From positions 62,001 through 126,000 of the forward strand of contig UCMS01000032.1 of assembly GCA_900473805.1 (NCBI GenBank): a stretch of 64,000 bases of DNA, in the 5' to 3' direction. The notes under the pieces were generated by a model, which worked only from the letters and a program-made list of their open reading frames with translations, was not told the origin of the DNA and did no database searches. The DNA comes from Hyphomicrobiales bacterium. Its GTDB lineage: Bacteria > Pseudomonadota > Alphaproteobacteria > Rhizobiales > Rhizobiaceae. The position numbers and the translations under genes are program-made. Shown here in pieces: positions 1 through 8,887 of the stretch; position 1 is the stretch's first letter, and each line of letters opens with the position of its first letter.

Positions 1-1
1 G

Positions 2-70
2 GACCCGACCAAACTGGCGGAGGCGGCAGACACGATGTCCGCGACGCGTCTGCTGGATCGGCGGGGGTGA
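2..70 (+). CDS. 3' end of an unidentified protein (cut by window start)
   Basis: The frame starting at base 2 is open from the window edge to a TGA at 68-70 and gives 22 residues (DPTKLAEAADTMSATRLLDR, then Gly). The high-GC codon pattern fits a real C-terminus, and the next feature downstream is tRNA-Cys. Too little is present to assign a family. It could also be a chance open frame. Confidence 0.4.
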   Translation, partial: DPTKLAEAADTMSATRLLDRRG

Positions 71-208
71 GCGGATGACAGACGGTGGCCGTGCCCCTGG
101 GGCCGGAACGGCTGCCTGTCGAAAAACCTGCGATTCCCGAAAATGCCTCTTGCGGTTTTTTTAGATCGCGTCTAAATCCGCGCCACCACACGCTCTTTTC
201 TACCGGAC

Positions 209-282
209 GGCCTCGTGGCGGAGTGGTTACGCAGAGGACTGCAAATCCTTGCACCCCGGTTCGATTCCGGGCGAGGCCTCCA
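209..282 (+). tRNA. tRNA-Cys (GCA anticodon)
   Basis: A complete cloverleaf can be drawn. The acceptor stem GGCCTCG (209-215) pairs with CGAGGCC (272-278), followed by discriminator T and an encoded CCA (280-282). The anticodon stem GAGGA/TCCTT encloses the loop CTGCAAA, with anticodon GCA at 241-243. The T arm contains GGTTCGATTCC. GCA decodes UGC/UGU, so this is cysteine tRNA. Confidence 0.97.
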
Positions 283-500
283 TTTTTCTCCTTGAAACAA
301 TAGACTGACGAACCATGCGCATTCGGTTGATCGATGCGTGGCAGTCACGCGCATATCCCGATTGCCGCCTTCTCTTCGGCCAATTCTGTGCCGATCTCTG
401 CCAGGCCGCAGATAGGCCCGAAACTGGCCGATAGCGCCGCTTGTCCCTTGGCGCCCGCTGGCGCAGGTCATGGACATCGTCCATATCGGGAAATCTCAAG

Positions 501-827
501 ATGCGTGCCGTCACCTCTCTTCTCGCCCTCTCCATGTTTGTCGCCGCGCCCTTTGCCGCCTCGGCCGAGACACTGTCCTTCACGCTGGAGAACAAGACGC
601 CGAACATGGTGGTCCAGGTGCATGTTTCGCCGGCCGACGGCGGCAGGAGCATCGAACTGTTGCGCAAGAAGGGGCTTTATGGCGGCAAGTCGCGGCAGCT
701 CACCATTGATGACGGCACCGATGCCTGTGTCTACAGGATCCGCATCGTCTTCGAGGACGACAGCTTCTACGATCTGCGCGACAAGGTCGATTTCTGCGAA
801 ACCGGCAGCTACACGATCGAAGATTGA
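501..827 (+). CDS. Small secreted hypothetical protein
   Basis: This 108-residue protein has a clear Sec signal peptide: MRAV, a hydrophobic core, then AASA before the mature end ETLSF at about residue 23. The mature part is rich in beta-type residues and holds two cysteines (DACVYR and VDFCET) that could form a disulfide in the periplasm. I start it at 501 rather than at an in-frame ATG at 441, because the extra 20 residues are Arg/Trp-rich and would bury the signal peptide. It lies between tRNA-Cys and the PIMT-like gene on the same strand. I do not recognise a named family and its function is unknown. Confidence 0.75.
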   Translation: MRAVTSLLALSMFVAAPFAASAETLSFTLENKTPNMVVQVHVSPADGGRSIELLRKKGLYGGKSRQLTIDDGTDACVYRIRIVFEDDSFYDLRDKVDFCETGSYTIED

Positions 828-962
828 TGTTGTTTCGGCCGGTTGCGCGGGGCCTGCGGCGATAATCTGTTCCCGAGGCCTGCCCGTGACTTGAAAGGCG
901 CTCGCCCTGCAATTAAGACACGGTGGAAAACCCGACCGGCCGAAATGGGGCGACAGGACATG

Positions 963-1631
963 ATGGATTACGCAGCAGCACGCACCAAGATGGTGGACAA
1001 CCAGATCAGGACCACGGACGTCACCTCCCATTCGGTGCTGACGGCCTTTCTTTCGGTGCCCCGCGAAGCATTCGTTCCAGCCGAGCTGAAGCCGCTCGCC
1101 TATATCGACGAGGACATGCAGGTGGCCCCGGCGGCGAACGGCAATCCCGCCCGCTACATTATGGAGCCGTCGCCGCTGGCCAAGCTCCTGCAGCTGGCAG
1201 CGATCACCAAGGACGATCTCGTTCTTGAGGTCGGCTGCGGCGCCGGTTATGCGGCAGCCCTTCTGTCGCTGCTGGCCGGCTCGGTCGTTGCGGTCGAATC
1301 GGATGAGGCGCTGGTGCTGCGGGCGACCGAAAAGCTCTCCTCTCTCGGCTATGACAATGTTGCCGTCGTCGCAGGTAAGCTCGATGCTGGCTATCCGGCC
1401 GAAGCGCCGTATGACGTGATCTTCGTCAATGGCGCCGTGGAGCAGATGTCCGATGCGCTGCTTGCACAGTTGCGCGAAGGCGGCCGGCTGGTGGCTGTGG
1501 TCGGCTACGGCAATGCTGCGCGCGCCCGTCTCTACGTCAAGGCTGGCGGCACGGTGTCCTTCACCGAATATTTCAACACCTCGGTGAAGCCGCTGCCGGG
1601 CTTCCGCAAGGCGGCCGAATTCGTCTTCTGA
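963..1631 (+). CDS. Protein-L-isoaspartate O-methyltransferase-like protein
   Basis: This 222-residue protein belongs to the PIMT/PCMT family of SAM-dependent methyltransferases, which repair isoaspartyl residues in damaged proteins. The SAM-binding motif I reads LEVGCGAGYAAALL at about residues 88-101, followed by an acidic strand end VVAVESDE. The start MDYAAARTKMVDNQIR is typical of the rhizobial branch. An in-frame ATG at 960 directly adjoins this one and another lies at 945; AGGA at 955-958 best serves 963. The usual PIMT substrate-loop motif is altered (RYIMEPSPLAK), so true isoaspartyl activity is not certain. A second paralogue follows surE at 24438-25091. A strong terminator comes directly after this gene. 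Confidence 0.88.
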   Translation: MDYAAARTKMVDNQIRTTDVTSHSVLTAFLSVPREAFVPAELKPLAYIDEDMQVAPAANGNPARYIMEPSPLAKLLQLAAITKDDLVLEVGCGAGYAAALLSLLAGSVVAVESDEALVLRATEKLSSLGYDNVAVVAGKLDAGYPAEAPYDVIFVNGAVEQMSDALLAQLREGGRLVAVVGYGNAARARLYVKAGGTVSFTEYFNTSVKPLPGFRKAAEFVF

Positions 1632-1653
1632 GGGTTCTCTCCCGGATGTGTCG

Positions 1654-1678
1654 AAGGCCCGCCCCGCGCGGGCCTTTT
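1654..1678 (+). terminator. Rho-independent terminator after the PIMT-like gene
   Basis: The 9-bp GC-rich stem AAGGCCCGC/GCGGGCCTT (1654-1662 and 1668-1676) has a 5-base loop and ends in TTTT. It sits 22 bp after the stop codon. Confidence 0.85.
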
Positions 1679-1821
1679 GCATTTTGGCTCAACAAAGCTG
1701 TGCATCACAGCAATTGCCGGCGCCGGCGTGATTTTTTTCCGCAGGCGCGTATCCTAGGGTGACCGCGAATCGGCTGGCGGCGAGATCGTCGCCGATGATC
1801 TTGAGGACAACGGGGATTAGT

Positions 1822-2850
1822 ATGGCTCAGCCAAGCGTAGCGCGTGAACCGTCCATGGAAGAGATTCTGGCGTCGATCCGCCGGATCATCGAAAGCAACG
1901 ACCCGGCATCGGGCGAGACCTTTGCCAGCGACGGTGACGAGGGGGATGTGAACGCCCTTGCCTCGGCTGCGCGCGAGGCCGAGGTCGAATTCGGCTATGA
2001 AAGCCTGGACTTCACGCCCGCCAATGATCCGGGTCCTGTCGTTCCGGCACCGCCGCGCGTGGAAGCGCAGGTGCAGCCGGAGGCCTCCCGCAGCGTCTCG
2101 CTTGCAGACCTCGCCGCCCGGGTCCGTTCGGCCTCCGAGCGCACGGAGCGTCCGCTCCAGCAGACTGTATCCGTTTCGCCGTCGCCGACGGTCGCCCCGC
2201 CTGCCGCGCAGCCCACTATGACCCAGCCTGACATGCCGCAACCGCGCGGTGAAAGCCCGCTGATGACGGCGCGGCTTGCCGAGCTGCGCGCCCCGCAACT
2301 GCGCCCTTCGATTTCGGTCGAGATCAAGCAGGCGCCAGCGTCCGTCGCGCGGCCGCAGCCGATGACATCTGCGCCGGCAGACGAGGCGCCGCTCAGCGCC
2401 GCGCCAGCCCATTCGCAGCCCGCCGTCATGGCTCAGCCCGCAGCCGCTGCCGTCAACAGGGCGCCGGCCGTTGAGCCCGAGCGCCGGGATATGCCGGAGC
2501 TTCGGCTCGAGATGCGCCGCGAAGAGCCGCGCGCACCGTCCTTCGATGCCATTGCCATGCATCTGGCCGCCGAACCCAAGCCTGAACCGGCGATCGAGGA
2601 TGCGCCGCGTGCGGCCGCCGGCTCCGATCTGACGGCCCTCGTTTCGGCCGCGACCGTCGAACATGTCTCGCGCTCCTTCTCCGATCTGGCCGCCGCGATT
2701 GATGGCCACGCGCGCCGTTCCCTCGACGAAATGGCCGAGGAAATGCTGCGCCCGATGCTGAAGGATTGGCTCGACGACAATCTGCCGACGCTGGTGGAGC
2801 GCCTCGTGCGGGAGGAAATCGAACGCGTCGCACGCGGTCCGCGACGCTGA
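1822..2850 (+). CDS. popZ: PopZ-like polar organizing protein (DUF2497)
   Basis: This 342-residue protein has the two conserved ends of the DUF2497/PopZ family. The N-terminal helix is SMEEILASIRRIIESND at about residues 11-27, and the helical C-terminus contains MLKDWLDDNLPTLVERLV and ends at REEIERVARG. Between them lies a long Pro/Ala/Glu-rich region of low complexity, as in PopZ linkers. In Caulobacter and Agrobacterium, PopZ self-assembles at a cell pole and anchors the centromere-binding machinery and polarity factors. The start at 1822 is preceded by GGGGATT. In several rhizobia a popZ-like gene sits beside valS, as here. The linker length differs widely between species, so identity rests on the two ends. 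Confidence 0.88.
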   Translation: MAQPSVAREPSMEEILASIRRIIESNDPASGETFASDGDEGDVNALASAAREAEVEFGYESLDFTPANDPGPVVPAPPRVEAQVQPEASRSVSLADLAARVRSASERTERPLQQTVSVSPSPTVAPPAAQPTMTQPDMPQPRGESPLMTARLAELRAPQLRPSISVEIKQAPASVARPQPMTSAPADEAPLSAAPAHSQPAVMAQPAAAAVNRAPAVEPERRDMPELRLEMRREEPRAPSFDAIAMHLAAEPKPEPAIEDAPRAAAGSDLTALVSAATVEHVSRSFSDLAAAIDGHARRSLDEMAEEMLRPMLKDWLDDNLPTLVERLVREEIERVARGPRR

Positions 2851-2873
2851 CAGAACACCCTTTGGGGATCATG

Positions 2874-2899
2874 GGCCGCTCGCAAGAGCGGCCTTTTTT
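2874..2899 (+). terminator. Terminator between popZ and valS
   Basis: The perfect 8-bp stem GGCCGCTC/GAGCGGCC has a GCAA tetraloop (2882-2885) and is followed by six T (2894-2899). It ends 66 bp before valS, so valS probably has its own promoter in that short gap. Confidence 0.92.
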
Positions 2900-2965
2900 A
2901 TTGACTTGGTTTTGCCAGTCCTATTTACCAAGCCACATCCAGAACTCGAAAAATCCGGTCGGAAA

Positions 2966-5896
2966 ATGCTCGAAAAGACCTATGATTCAGCCGCCGTCGA
3001 ACCGAAGATCGCCAAAGCCTGGGAAGACGCCGATGCGTTTCGTGCAGGCGCAAACGCGAAGCCGGGCGAGGACACCTTCACCATTGTGATCCCGCCGCCG
3101 AACGTGACCGGTTCGCTGCATATGGGCCATGCGCTGAACAACACGCTGCAGGACATCATGGTCCGCTTCGAGCGCATGCGCGGCAAGGACGTGCTGTGGC
3201 AGCCGGGCATGGACCACGCCGGCATCGCCACCCAGATGGTCGTCGAGCGCAAGCTGGCCGAAAACGGCCAGAATGTTTCGCGCCGCGACATGGGCCGGGA
3301 AGCCTTCATCGAGAAGGTCTGGGAGTGGAAGGAAGAATCGGGCGGCCTGATCTTCAACCAGCTGAAGCGCCTCGGCGCCTCCTGCGACTGGTCGCGCGAG
3401 CGCTTTACGATGGACGAAGGCCTGTCCAAGGCCGTCCTCGAAGTCTTCGTCTCGCTCTACAAGGAAGGCCTGATCTATCGCGGCAAGCGGCTGGTCAACT
3501 GGGACCCCAAGTTCGAAACGGCGATTTCCGACCTCGAGGTCGAAAACAAGGAAGTTGAAGGCCATATGTGGCACTTCAAGTACCCGCTCGCCGGTGGGGA
3601 AACCTATACCTATGTCGAGAAGGACGAGGACGGCAACGTCACCTTCCAGGAAGAGCGCAACTATATCTCGATCGCGACGACGCGTCCCGAGACCATGCTC
3701 GGCGACGGCGCGGTTGCCGTCCATCCCTCGGACGAGCGCTACGCCGCAATCGTCGGCAAGCTCTGCGAAATCCCGGTCGGGCCGAAGGAGCATCGCCGCC
3801 TGATTCCGATCATCACGGACGAATACCCGGATCCGAAGTTCGGCTCTGGCGCGGTCAAGATCACCGGCGCACATGATTTCAACGACTACCAGGTCGCCCG
3901 CCGCAACAAGATCCCGCTCTATCGCCTGATGGATACCCAGGCGAAGATGCGTGACGACGGCGAGGATTATGCCGTTTATGCCGCACGTGCGCTGGAGATT
4001 GCCAAGACCGGCCATCTGCCGAACGAGGCCGAGGTCGACGACATCAATTTGGTCCCGGAAGAGTATCGCGGTCTCGACCGCTATGAAGCCCGCAAGCGGA
4101 TCGTGGACGCGATCAATGCCGAAGGGCTGGCCGTCACCACCAAGGACGCCGAAGGCAACGACGTGCCTTACGTCGAATCGAAGAAGATCATGCAGCCTTT
4201 CGGCGACCGCTCTGGTGTCGTCATTGAGCCGATGCTGACCGACCAGTGGTTTGCGGACGCAAAGACGCTGGCCGAGCCGGCGATCGCCTCGGTTCGCGAA
4301 GGCCGCACCAACTTCGTCCCGAAGAACTGGGAGAAGACCTACTTCGAATGGATGGAAAACATCGAGCCCTGGTGCATCTCGCGCCAGCTCTGGTGGGGCC
4401 ATCAGATCCCGGCCTGGTATGGCCCGGATGGTCAGGTCTTCGTCGAGAAGACCGAGGAAGAGGCGCTCGACGCTGCCGTCCAACACTATCTTGCCCATGA
4501 GGGACCGTGGAAGGCCTGGGTTCAGGAGAAGCTCGAGAATTTCGCACCCGGCGAGATCCTGACCCGCGATGAAGACGTTCTCGACACCTGGTTCTCGTCG
4601 GCGCTTTGGCCCTTCTCGACGCTCGGCTGGCCGGACAACACGCCGGAGCTGGCAAAGTACTATCAGACCGACGTTCTCGTCACCGGTTTCGACATCATCT
4701 TCTTCTGGGTCGCCCGCATGATGATGATGGGCCTGCACTTCATGAAGGACGAGGACGGTAACCCCGTCGAGCCCTTCCACACGGTCTATGTGCATGCGCT
4801 GGTTCGCGACAAGAACGGCCAGAAGATGTCGAAGTCGAAGGGCAACGTCATCGACCCGCTGGAGCTGATCGATGAATACGGCGCGGACGCGCTGCGTTTC
4901 ACGCTGGCGATCATGGCGGCCCAGGGCCGTGACGTGAAGCTCGACCCGGCCCGCATTGCCGGTTACCGCAACTTCGGTACCAAGCTCTGGAACGCCACAC
5001 GCTTTGCCGAGATGAACGGCGTGAAGGCGGATCCGAGCTTCTTGCCCGAGACGACGTCGCTTGCGATCAACCGCTGGATCCTGACGGAACTTGCGCGCAC
5101 CGAACGCGAAGTGACGGAAGCGATCGAAAGCTACCGTTTCAATGATGCGGCCAGCAGCCTCTACCGCTTCGTCTGGAACCAGTTCTGCGACTGGTATCTG
5201 GAACTGTTGAAGCCCGTCTTCATGGGCGAGGACGAGGCAGCCAAGAAGGAAGCGCAGGCCTGTGCGGCCTATGTGCTCGAGCAGATTTACAAGCTGCTCC
5301 ATCCCTTCATGCCCTTCATGACGGAAGAGCTCTGGGCACATACGGCGGGCGAGGGTGCTTCGCGCGACACCCTGCTCTGCCATGCCGACTGGCCGGCCCC
5401 GGAATTCTCCGACGAGAATTCGGCCGCCGACATCAACTGGCTGATCGACCTCGTCACCGGCATCCGCTCGGCCCGTTCTGAAATGAACGTGCCGCCGGGC
5501 GCAACGGCGCCGCTGGTCGTGGTCGGGGCCAATGGCGTGACCCAGGAGCGTCTGATCCGCCATGACGCCGCAATCAAGCGACTGGCCCGCGTCGAGACGA
5601 TCACGGTCGCCGATGTCGCACCGAAGGGGGCGGCCCAGATCATCGTGGGCGAGGCGACCGCCTGCTTGCCCTTGGGCGCGCTGATCGATCTCTCGGCCGA
5701 AAAAGCCCGTATCGAAAAGGCGATTGTCAAGGTGGACCAGGAAATGGCCCGCATTGCCGGAAAGCTGAACAACGAAAAATTCGTTGCCAATGCGAACCCG
5801 GAGGTCGTGGCCGCCGAGCGTGAGCGCCATCAGGAGCTTGAGGTGCAGAAGGCGAGCCTGGAAACGGCGCTCAAGCGGGTTCTCGAGGCTGCATAA
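2966..5896 (+). CDS. valS: Valine--tRNA ligase
   Basis: This cytoplasmic class I aminoacyl-tRNA synthetase charges tRNA-Val. The 976-residue length is normal. The HIGH signature appears as LHMGH (about 51-55) inside PPPNVTGSLHMGH, and the KMSKS loop is KMSKSKGN (about 620). The CP1 editing domain lies between them. The C-terminal roughly 65 residues are a Lys/Glu-rich coiled coil (from LSAEKARIEKAI) typical of the ValS tRNA-binding arm. The frame is open from 2906, but MLEKTYDSAAVEPK is the usual family start, so I begin at 2966. Confidence 0.97.
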   Translation: MLEKTYDSAAVEPKIAKAWEDADAFRAGANAKPGEDTFTIVIPPPNVTGSLHMGHALNNTLQDIMVRFERMRGKDVLWQPGMDHAGIATQMVVERKLAENGQNVSRRDMGREAFIEKVWEWKEESGGLIFNQLKRLGASCDWSRERFTMDEGLSKAVLEVFVSLYKEGLIYRGKRLVNWDPKFETAISDLEVENKEVEGHMWHFKYPLAGGETYTYVEKDEDGNVTFQEERNYISIATTRPETMLGDGAVAVHPSDERYAAIVGKLCEIPVGPKEHRRLIPIITDEYPDPKFGSGAVKITGAHDFNDYQVARRNKIPLYRLMDTQAKMRDDGEDYAVYAARALEIAKTGHLPNEAEVDDINLVPEEYRGLDRYEARKRIVDAINAEGLAVTTKDAEGNDVPYVESKKIMQPFGDRSGVVIEPMLTDQWFADAKTLAEPAIASVREGRTNFVPKNWEKTYFEWMENIEPWCISRQLWWGHQIPAWYGPDGQVFVEKTEEEALDAAVQHYLAHEGPWKAWVQEKLENFAPGEILTRDEDVLDTWFSSALWPFSTLGWPDNTPELAKYYQTDVLVTGFDIIFFWVARMMMMGLHFMKDEDGNPVEPFHTVYVHALVRDKNGQKMSKSKGNVIDPLELIDEYGADALRFTLAIMAAQGRDVKLDPARIAGYRNFGTKLWNATRFAEMNGVKADPSFLPETTSLAINRWILTELARTEREVTEAIESYRFNDAASSLYRFVWNQFCDWYLELLKPVFMGEDEAAKKEAQACAAYVLEQIYKLLHPFMPFMTEELWAHTAGEGASRDTLLCHADWPAPEFSDENSAADINWLIDLVTGIRSARSEMNVPPGATAPLVVVGANGVTQERLIRHDAAIKRLARVETITVADVAPKGAAQIIVGEATACLPLGALIDLSAEKARIEKAIVKVDQEMARIAGKLNNEKFVANANPEVVAAERERHQELEVQKASLETALKRVLEAA

Positions 5897-5921
5897 CCCT
5901 CTTCAGCAGGAATGGATTTCC

Positions 5922-5957
5922 AAGGGTCAGGCCGCAACGCCTGGCCCTTGTTCGTTT
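5922..5957 (+). terminator. Terminator after valS
   Basis: The 11-bp stem AAGGGTCAGGC/GCCTGGCCCTT (one G-T pair) has a 6-base loop and is followed by the T-rich GTTCGTTTT. It lies 26 bp after the valS stop. Confidence 0.75.
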
Positions 5958-6191
5958 TCGGCTGAGCTCAAAACGGACCATCTGCAACCAAGAAATCGAT
6001 TCACGACGGTAAGCGGATATCTTTCCAGCATTTTTTCCTTTTGCGGCCCAGCCCGCAATCAGGGCAGGGCGGGCTCTACGAAGGATGGCTCTGTGGCGAC
6101 AGCGCAACAGCGCGTCATTGGCGTGGTAGATTGTTTCGCAAACGATAAAAAAATAGGCGAGTGGCGCAAAATTCATCCAATGAGGTGGCGT

Positions 6192-6209
6192 TTTGACGTG
6201 CTCGTCAAA
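6192..6209. promoter_or_regulatory. Palindromic operator-like site upstream of the fadL-like gene
   Basis: TTTGACG and CGTCAAA form a perfect 7-bp inverted repeat around TGCT. The site is about 120 bp upstream of the FadL-like start, and its size and symmetry resemble operators of TetR-type repressors. The binding protein is not known. Confidence 0.45.
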
Positions 6210-6326
6210 TGGATTACGTAAAAATTTCGCGAATTGAGGGCGCAGCTGACAAATGGAACCCGATTGTCATTCTGTCGCACATGTCTAGTATGGCAAATCA
6301 CAGTTTTGCCTGAATTGGGGAGAGAC

Positions 6327-7508
6327 ATGGCGAACAACCTGAAAAAAACGACCGCCCTCGGACTGATCGCCGCTTGTGCCTTTGTGGGAGGAGCGCAGGC
6401 AGGTGGCTTTTCGCGCGGCGAAGCCGACACGGATATCCTCTACGAGGACGGCACGGTGGCTGCGCGCGGCGGCTATGTCTACGTGATGCCGCAGCGCGGC
6501 TATGAGACCATCGACGGTGCGGCTACGAGCGATGGTGACTTCACCAACAACTACTCGGTGCCATCATTTGCTGCAAAGTTTCGGGTATCCGATAATTTCT
6601 CATGCGCATTGACCTATACGGAGCCTTTTGGTGCCTCGTCAGAATACGGTGCTGATGCCCAGCAAGCCGATCGCGATGCTGACGTTGCGTCGCCAGGCTG
6701 GCCCTTTGGGCCGTTTGGCAACGCCGTGATTGAGTCCGGATTTGAAAGCACCGAGCTGGGTGGGACCTGTGCCGTTAACTTTGGTGTTGGACCGGGTCAG
6801 CTCTATTTCATCGGTGGAGCGTTCACGCAGTCCTTCGATTACACCGAGGTGAAAGACTTCGGCACGCTGAATCTTAAAGATGATAATGCGTTTGGTTATC
6901 GTCTTGGCGCCGGATACGAGATCAAGGAATATGCCCTGCGGGCAGAGCTGATGTATCGTTCGCAGGTTGAGCATGAAGCTGACGGCGTTTTTAACAGCAG
7001 CGCCCTGCTTCAGGGCTTGGCGGGCGTTCCTGCGCAATTGTCCGCATTCGGCACTGGTACCTTGCCTCAGTCGCTGGAACTGAGCCTGCAGAGCGGCATT
7101 GCGCCCGGCTGGCTTGCTTTCGGCTCGATCAAGTGGACCGACTGGAGTGTTCTTCAGACACTGAATTACACCATCACCGGACTGGGTCCGCAGACCAAGG
7201 ACTTCTTCTGGCGCGACGGCTGGACCATCTCCGGTGGTATTGGTCACCAGTTCACCGAGACCGTCTCCGGCGCGGTGAGCCTGACCTGGGATCGTGGCGT
7301 CGGCACGGGTGCGGACATCATGACCGACACCTGGACGATTGGTGCAGGCACGCAGATCAAGGCGGGTCCGGGCGTTGTTCGCCTTGGTGCGGCCGCGACC
7401 TATCTGACCGAAGGGTCGCAGTCGACAGCTGATGGCGCCGACTTCGATGCGACCGTCGGCGGCGACTGGGCCTATGCGGTGAGCGCCTCCTACAAGATCT
7501 CCTTCTGA
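6327..7508 (+). CDS. OmpP1/FadL/TodX-family outer-membrane transporter
   Basis: This 393-residue protein has a signal peptide (MANNLKKTT, hydrophobic core, cleavage after GGAQA near residue 25). It then has an N-terminal segment and alternating amphipathic beta-strands, ending in an aromatic C-terminal strand (SASYKISF), as outer-membrane barrels do. Segments such as AAKFRVSDNFSCALTYTEPF and the size match the FadL family, which moves long-chain fatty acids or other hydrophobic compounds through a 14-strand barrel. The start at 6327 has the ribosome site GGGGAGAG; the frame opens earlier at 6234 without one. It is transcribed alone, with a terminator after it. The actual substrate cannot be read from sequence. 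Confidence 0.85.
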   Translation: MANNLKKTTALGLIAACAFVGGAQAGGFSRGEADTDILYEDGTVAARGGYVYVMPQRGYETIDGAATSDGDFTNNYSVPSFAAKFRVSDNFSCALTYTEPFGASSEYGADAQQADRDADVASPGWPFGPFGNAVIESGFESTELGGTCAVNFGVGPGQLYFIGGAFTQSFDYTEVKDFGTLNLKDDNAFGYRLGAGYEIKEYALRAELMYRSQVEHEADGVFNSSALLQGLAGVPAQLSAFGTGTLPQSLELSLQSGIAPGWLAFGSIKWTDWSVLQTLNYTITGLGPQTKDFFWRDGWTISGGIGHQFTETVSGAVSLTWDRGVGTGADIMTDTWTIGAGTQIKAGPGVVRLGAAATYLTEGSQSTADGADFDATVGGDWAYAVSASYKISF

Positions 7509-7532
7509 TCTTTCACTGACGCAAGTCTGATC

Positions 7533-7558
7533 GAAGCCCGGCTTGCCCGGGCTTCTTT
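7533..7558 (+). terminator. Terminator after the fadL-like gene
   Basis: The perfect 9-bp stem GAAGCCCGG/CCGGGCTTC (7533-7541 and 7547-7555) has a 5-base loop followed by TTTCGTTT. Confidence 0.85.
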
Positions 7559-8035
7559 CGTTTGACCGGTTGGCACCGGGCTTTTCAGCTTTCCGGAATG
7601 TGATGATTCTGCAACAGAGACTCTATCCTTATCGGCGGTTCCGGGTTGCGCCCGATTTGTCCATTTCCCGCCACAAACGAAGAGCACCTCTGCTGCCAAG
7701 AGACGGCGGGCGCTGTTTCAGGCGGGTGACCTTCGGGTGGTGTGTGAGTTGAGAATGAGCCTCAGGGGCGAAAATAAGGTTCGAATACAAATGGTTTCGG
7801 TCGCTTTCGGGGGGCGGTCGGTGGTTCTGGAAAAAACGCGGACGCTGAAAATATCCGATGTCCCAGTCTTGCCGGAAATCGGTTCTACTCTCTTTTGCAT
7901 GCAAAACGGAAAGCAACGACGGCGCTATGGTCGCCGCGGTGAAGGGTACGGTTATGAACCGTCCGTTCACGGATTGAATGTTATCTTCACACCGGACGCA
8001 TTTGGTCTGGCCATGGCGGCGGGGCGGGTGCTCTG
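7559..8035 (+). other. 477-bp intergenic region upstream of exoR
   Basis: No convincing gene is present. Two short open frames (at 7543 and 7737) lack codon bias and ribosome sites. The region contains a perfect 14-bp palindrome at 7893-7906 and several A/T-rich patches, so it is most likely a long leader or control region for exoR. Confidence 0.6.
7893..7906. promoter_or_regulatory. Perfect palindrome upstream of exoR
   Basis: TTTTGCATGCAAAA reads the same on both strands. It lies 130 bp before the exoR start, in an otherwise plain intergenic region. It may be a regulator binding site; no known box was matched with confidence. Confidence 0.4.
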
Positions 8036-8863
8036 ATGTCAGTCATGTCTTGGAAGAACGACGCAACCATGCGCATAAGGGATTGGAAGTCTTCGGCTCT
8101 ACTTCTGACGGCGACCGCATTTCTGCTGTCGCTGAGCCCCTCTGCGCAGGCCTTCGACATCAACGCCGGCGTCAGCAAGGAATCCGGCCCCTTCGACCTC
8201 TTCAAGTTCGGCTTCAACGCCTACAAGAAAGGCCAGAAGCAGGAGGCCGTCGAAGCCTATCGCTACGCTGCCGAGAAAGGCCATACCGGATCGCGCTGGG
8301 CGCTCGCAAACATGTATGCCGCCGGTGACGGCGTCGTCGAGAACGACTTCGAAGCCTTCAAGATCTATGCCGAGATCGCCAACCAGGGCATCGAGCCCGG
8401 CTCGGAAGACACCGGCTTCTTCGTCAATGCGCTTCTGTCGCTCGCCCGTTATTATCGTCAGGGTATCCCTGAGACGCCTGTAAAGGCGGACCTCGCCCAG
8501 GCGCGGCAGATCTATTTCCAGGTGGCATCGACCTTCGGTGTGCCGGAAGCACAGTTCCAGTTGGCCCGCATGATTCTGGCCGGCGAGGGCGGCAGCGTGA
8601 ACGTTCAGCAGGCCAAGAAGTGGCTGAACCTTGCACGGAAGAGCGGCCATGCCGGCGCCATGTCTGTCTTCGGAAACGTGTTGTTCGAAGAGGGCCAGAC
8701 GGTTCGCGGCCTCGCCTTCCTGACGGCCGCGCTGGAGCGGTGCAATCCGAAGGATTGTCCCTGGATGCAGGATCTGCAGGAACGTGCCTTCTCCCTGGCC
8801 TCGGAGGAAGACCGGCGTGTTGCCGTGGTGCTCGCGCCAAAGGTCTACGAGCAGGGGGACTGA
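8036..8863 (+). CDS. exoR: ExoR, periplasmic Sel1-repeat regulator
   Basis: This protein is up to 275 residues with an N-terminal signal sequence ending at AQA before FDINAGV. It has Sel1-type TPR repeats (for example AVEAYRYAAEKGHTGSRWAL and AQFQLARMILAGEGGSVN). It matches my recollection of Sinorhizobium ExoR almost throughout, including SGPFDLFKFGF and EPGSEDTGFFVNAL. In Sinorhizobium and Agrobacterium, ExoR binds the sensor kinase ExoS/ChvG in the periplasm and holds it off. Its proteolysis at low pH switches on succinoglycan and switches off motility. Starts at 8045 or 8069 are also possible; 8069 would give a more usual signal peptide. The chvG/chvI genes are not in the window. Confidence 0.95.
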   Translation: MSVMSWKNDATMRIRDWKSSALLLTATAFLLSLSPSAQAFDINAGVSKESGPFDLFKFGFNAYKKGQKQEAVEAYRYAAEKGHTGSRWALANMYAAGDGVVENDFEAFKIYAEIANQGIEPGSEDTGFFVNALLSLARYYRQGIPETPVKADLAQARQIYFQVASTFGVPEAQFQLARMILAGEGGSVNVQQAKKWLNLARKSGHAGAMSVFGNVLFEEGQTVRGLAFLTAALERCNPKDCPWMQDLQERAFSLASEEDRRVAVVLAPKVYEQGD

Positions 8864-8887
8864 GTTGTCCTGACGATGTTGAAATGA

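Larger units (their letters stand above)
5897..6326 (+). other. 430-bp intergenic region between valS and the fadL-like gene
   Basis: This gap holds the valS terminator, then a visibly more A/T-rich stretch (about 5990-6300) with a perfect inverted repeat at 6192-6209. The fadL-like ribosome binding site GGGGAGAG lies at the end (about 6317-6324). Open frames crossing it lack start signals and codon bias, so I see no gene. It probably contains the promoter for the outer-membrane protein gene. Confidence 0.7.

Noticed and set aside
468-1682. 404-residue minus-strand frame across the secreted protein and PIMT-like genes
   Set aside because: It covers two well-supported plus-strand genes and a terminator, and its product matches no family.
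2987-5830. 947-residue antisense open frame across valS (minus strand)
   Set aside because: It lies wholly opposite valS and mirrors its codon structure. Its translation is rich in Arg, His and Asp with no domain, as expected from GC3 bias. valS itself has all motifs.
7737-8036. Possible 99-residue gene before exoR
   Set aside because: No ribosome site or codon bias, odd composition, and its stop lies over the exoR start. More likely a leader region.
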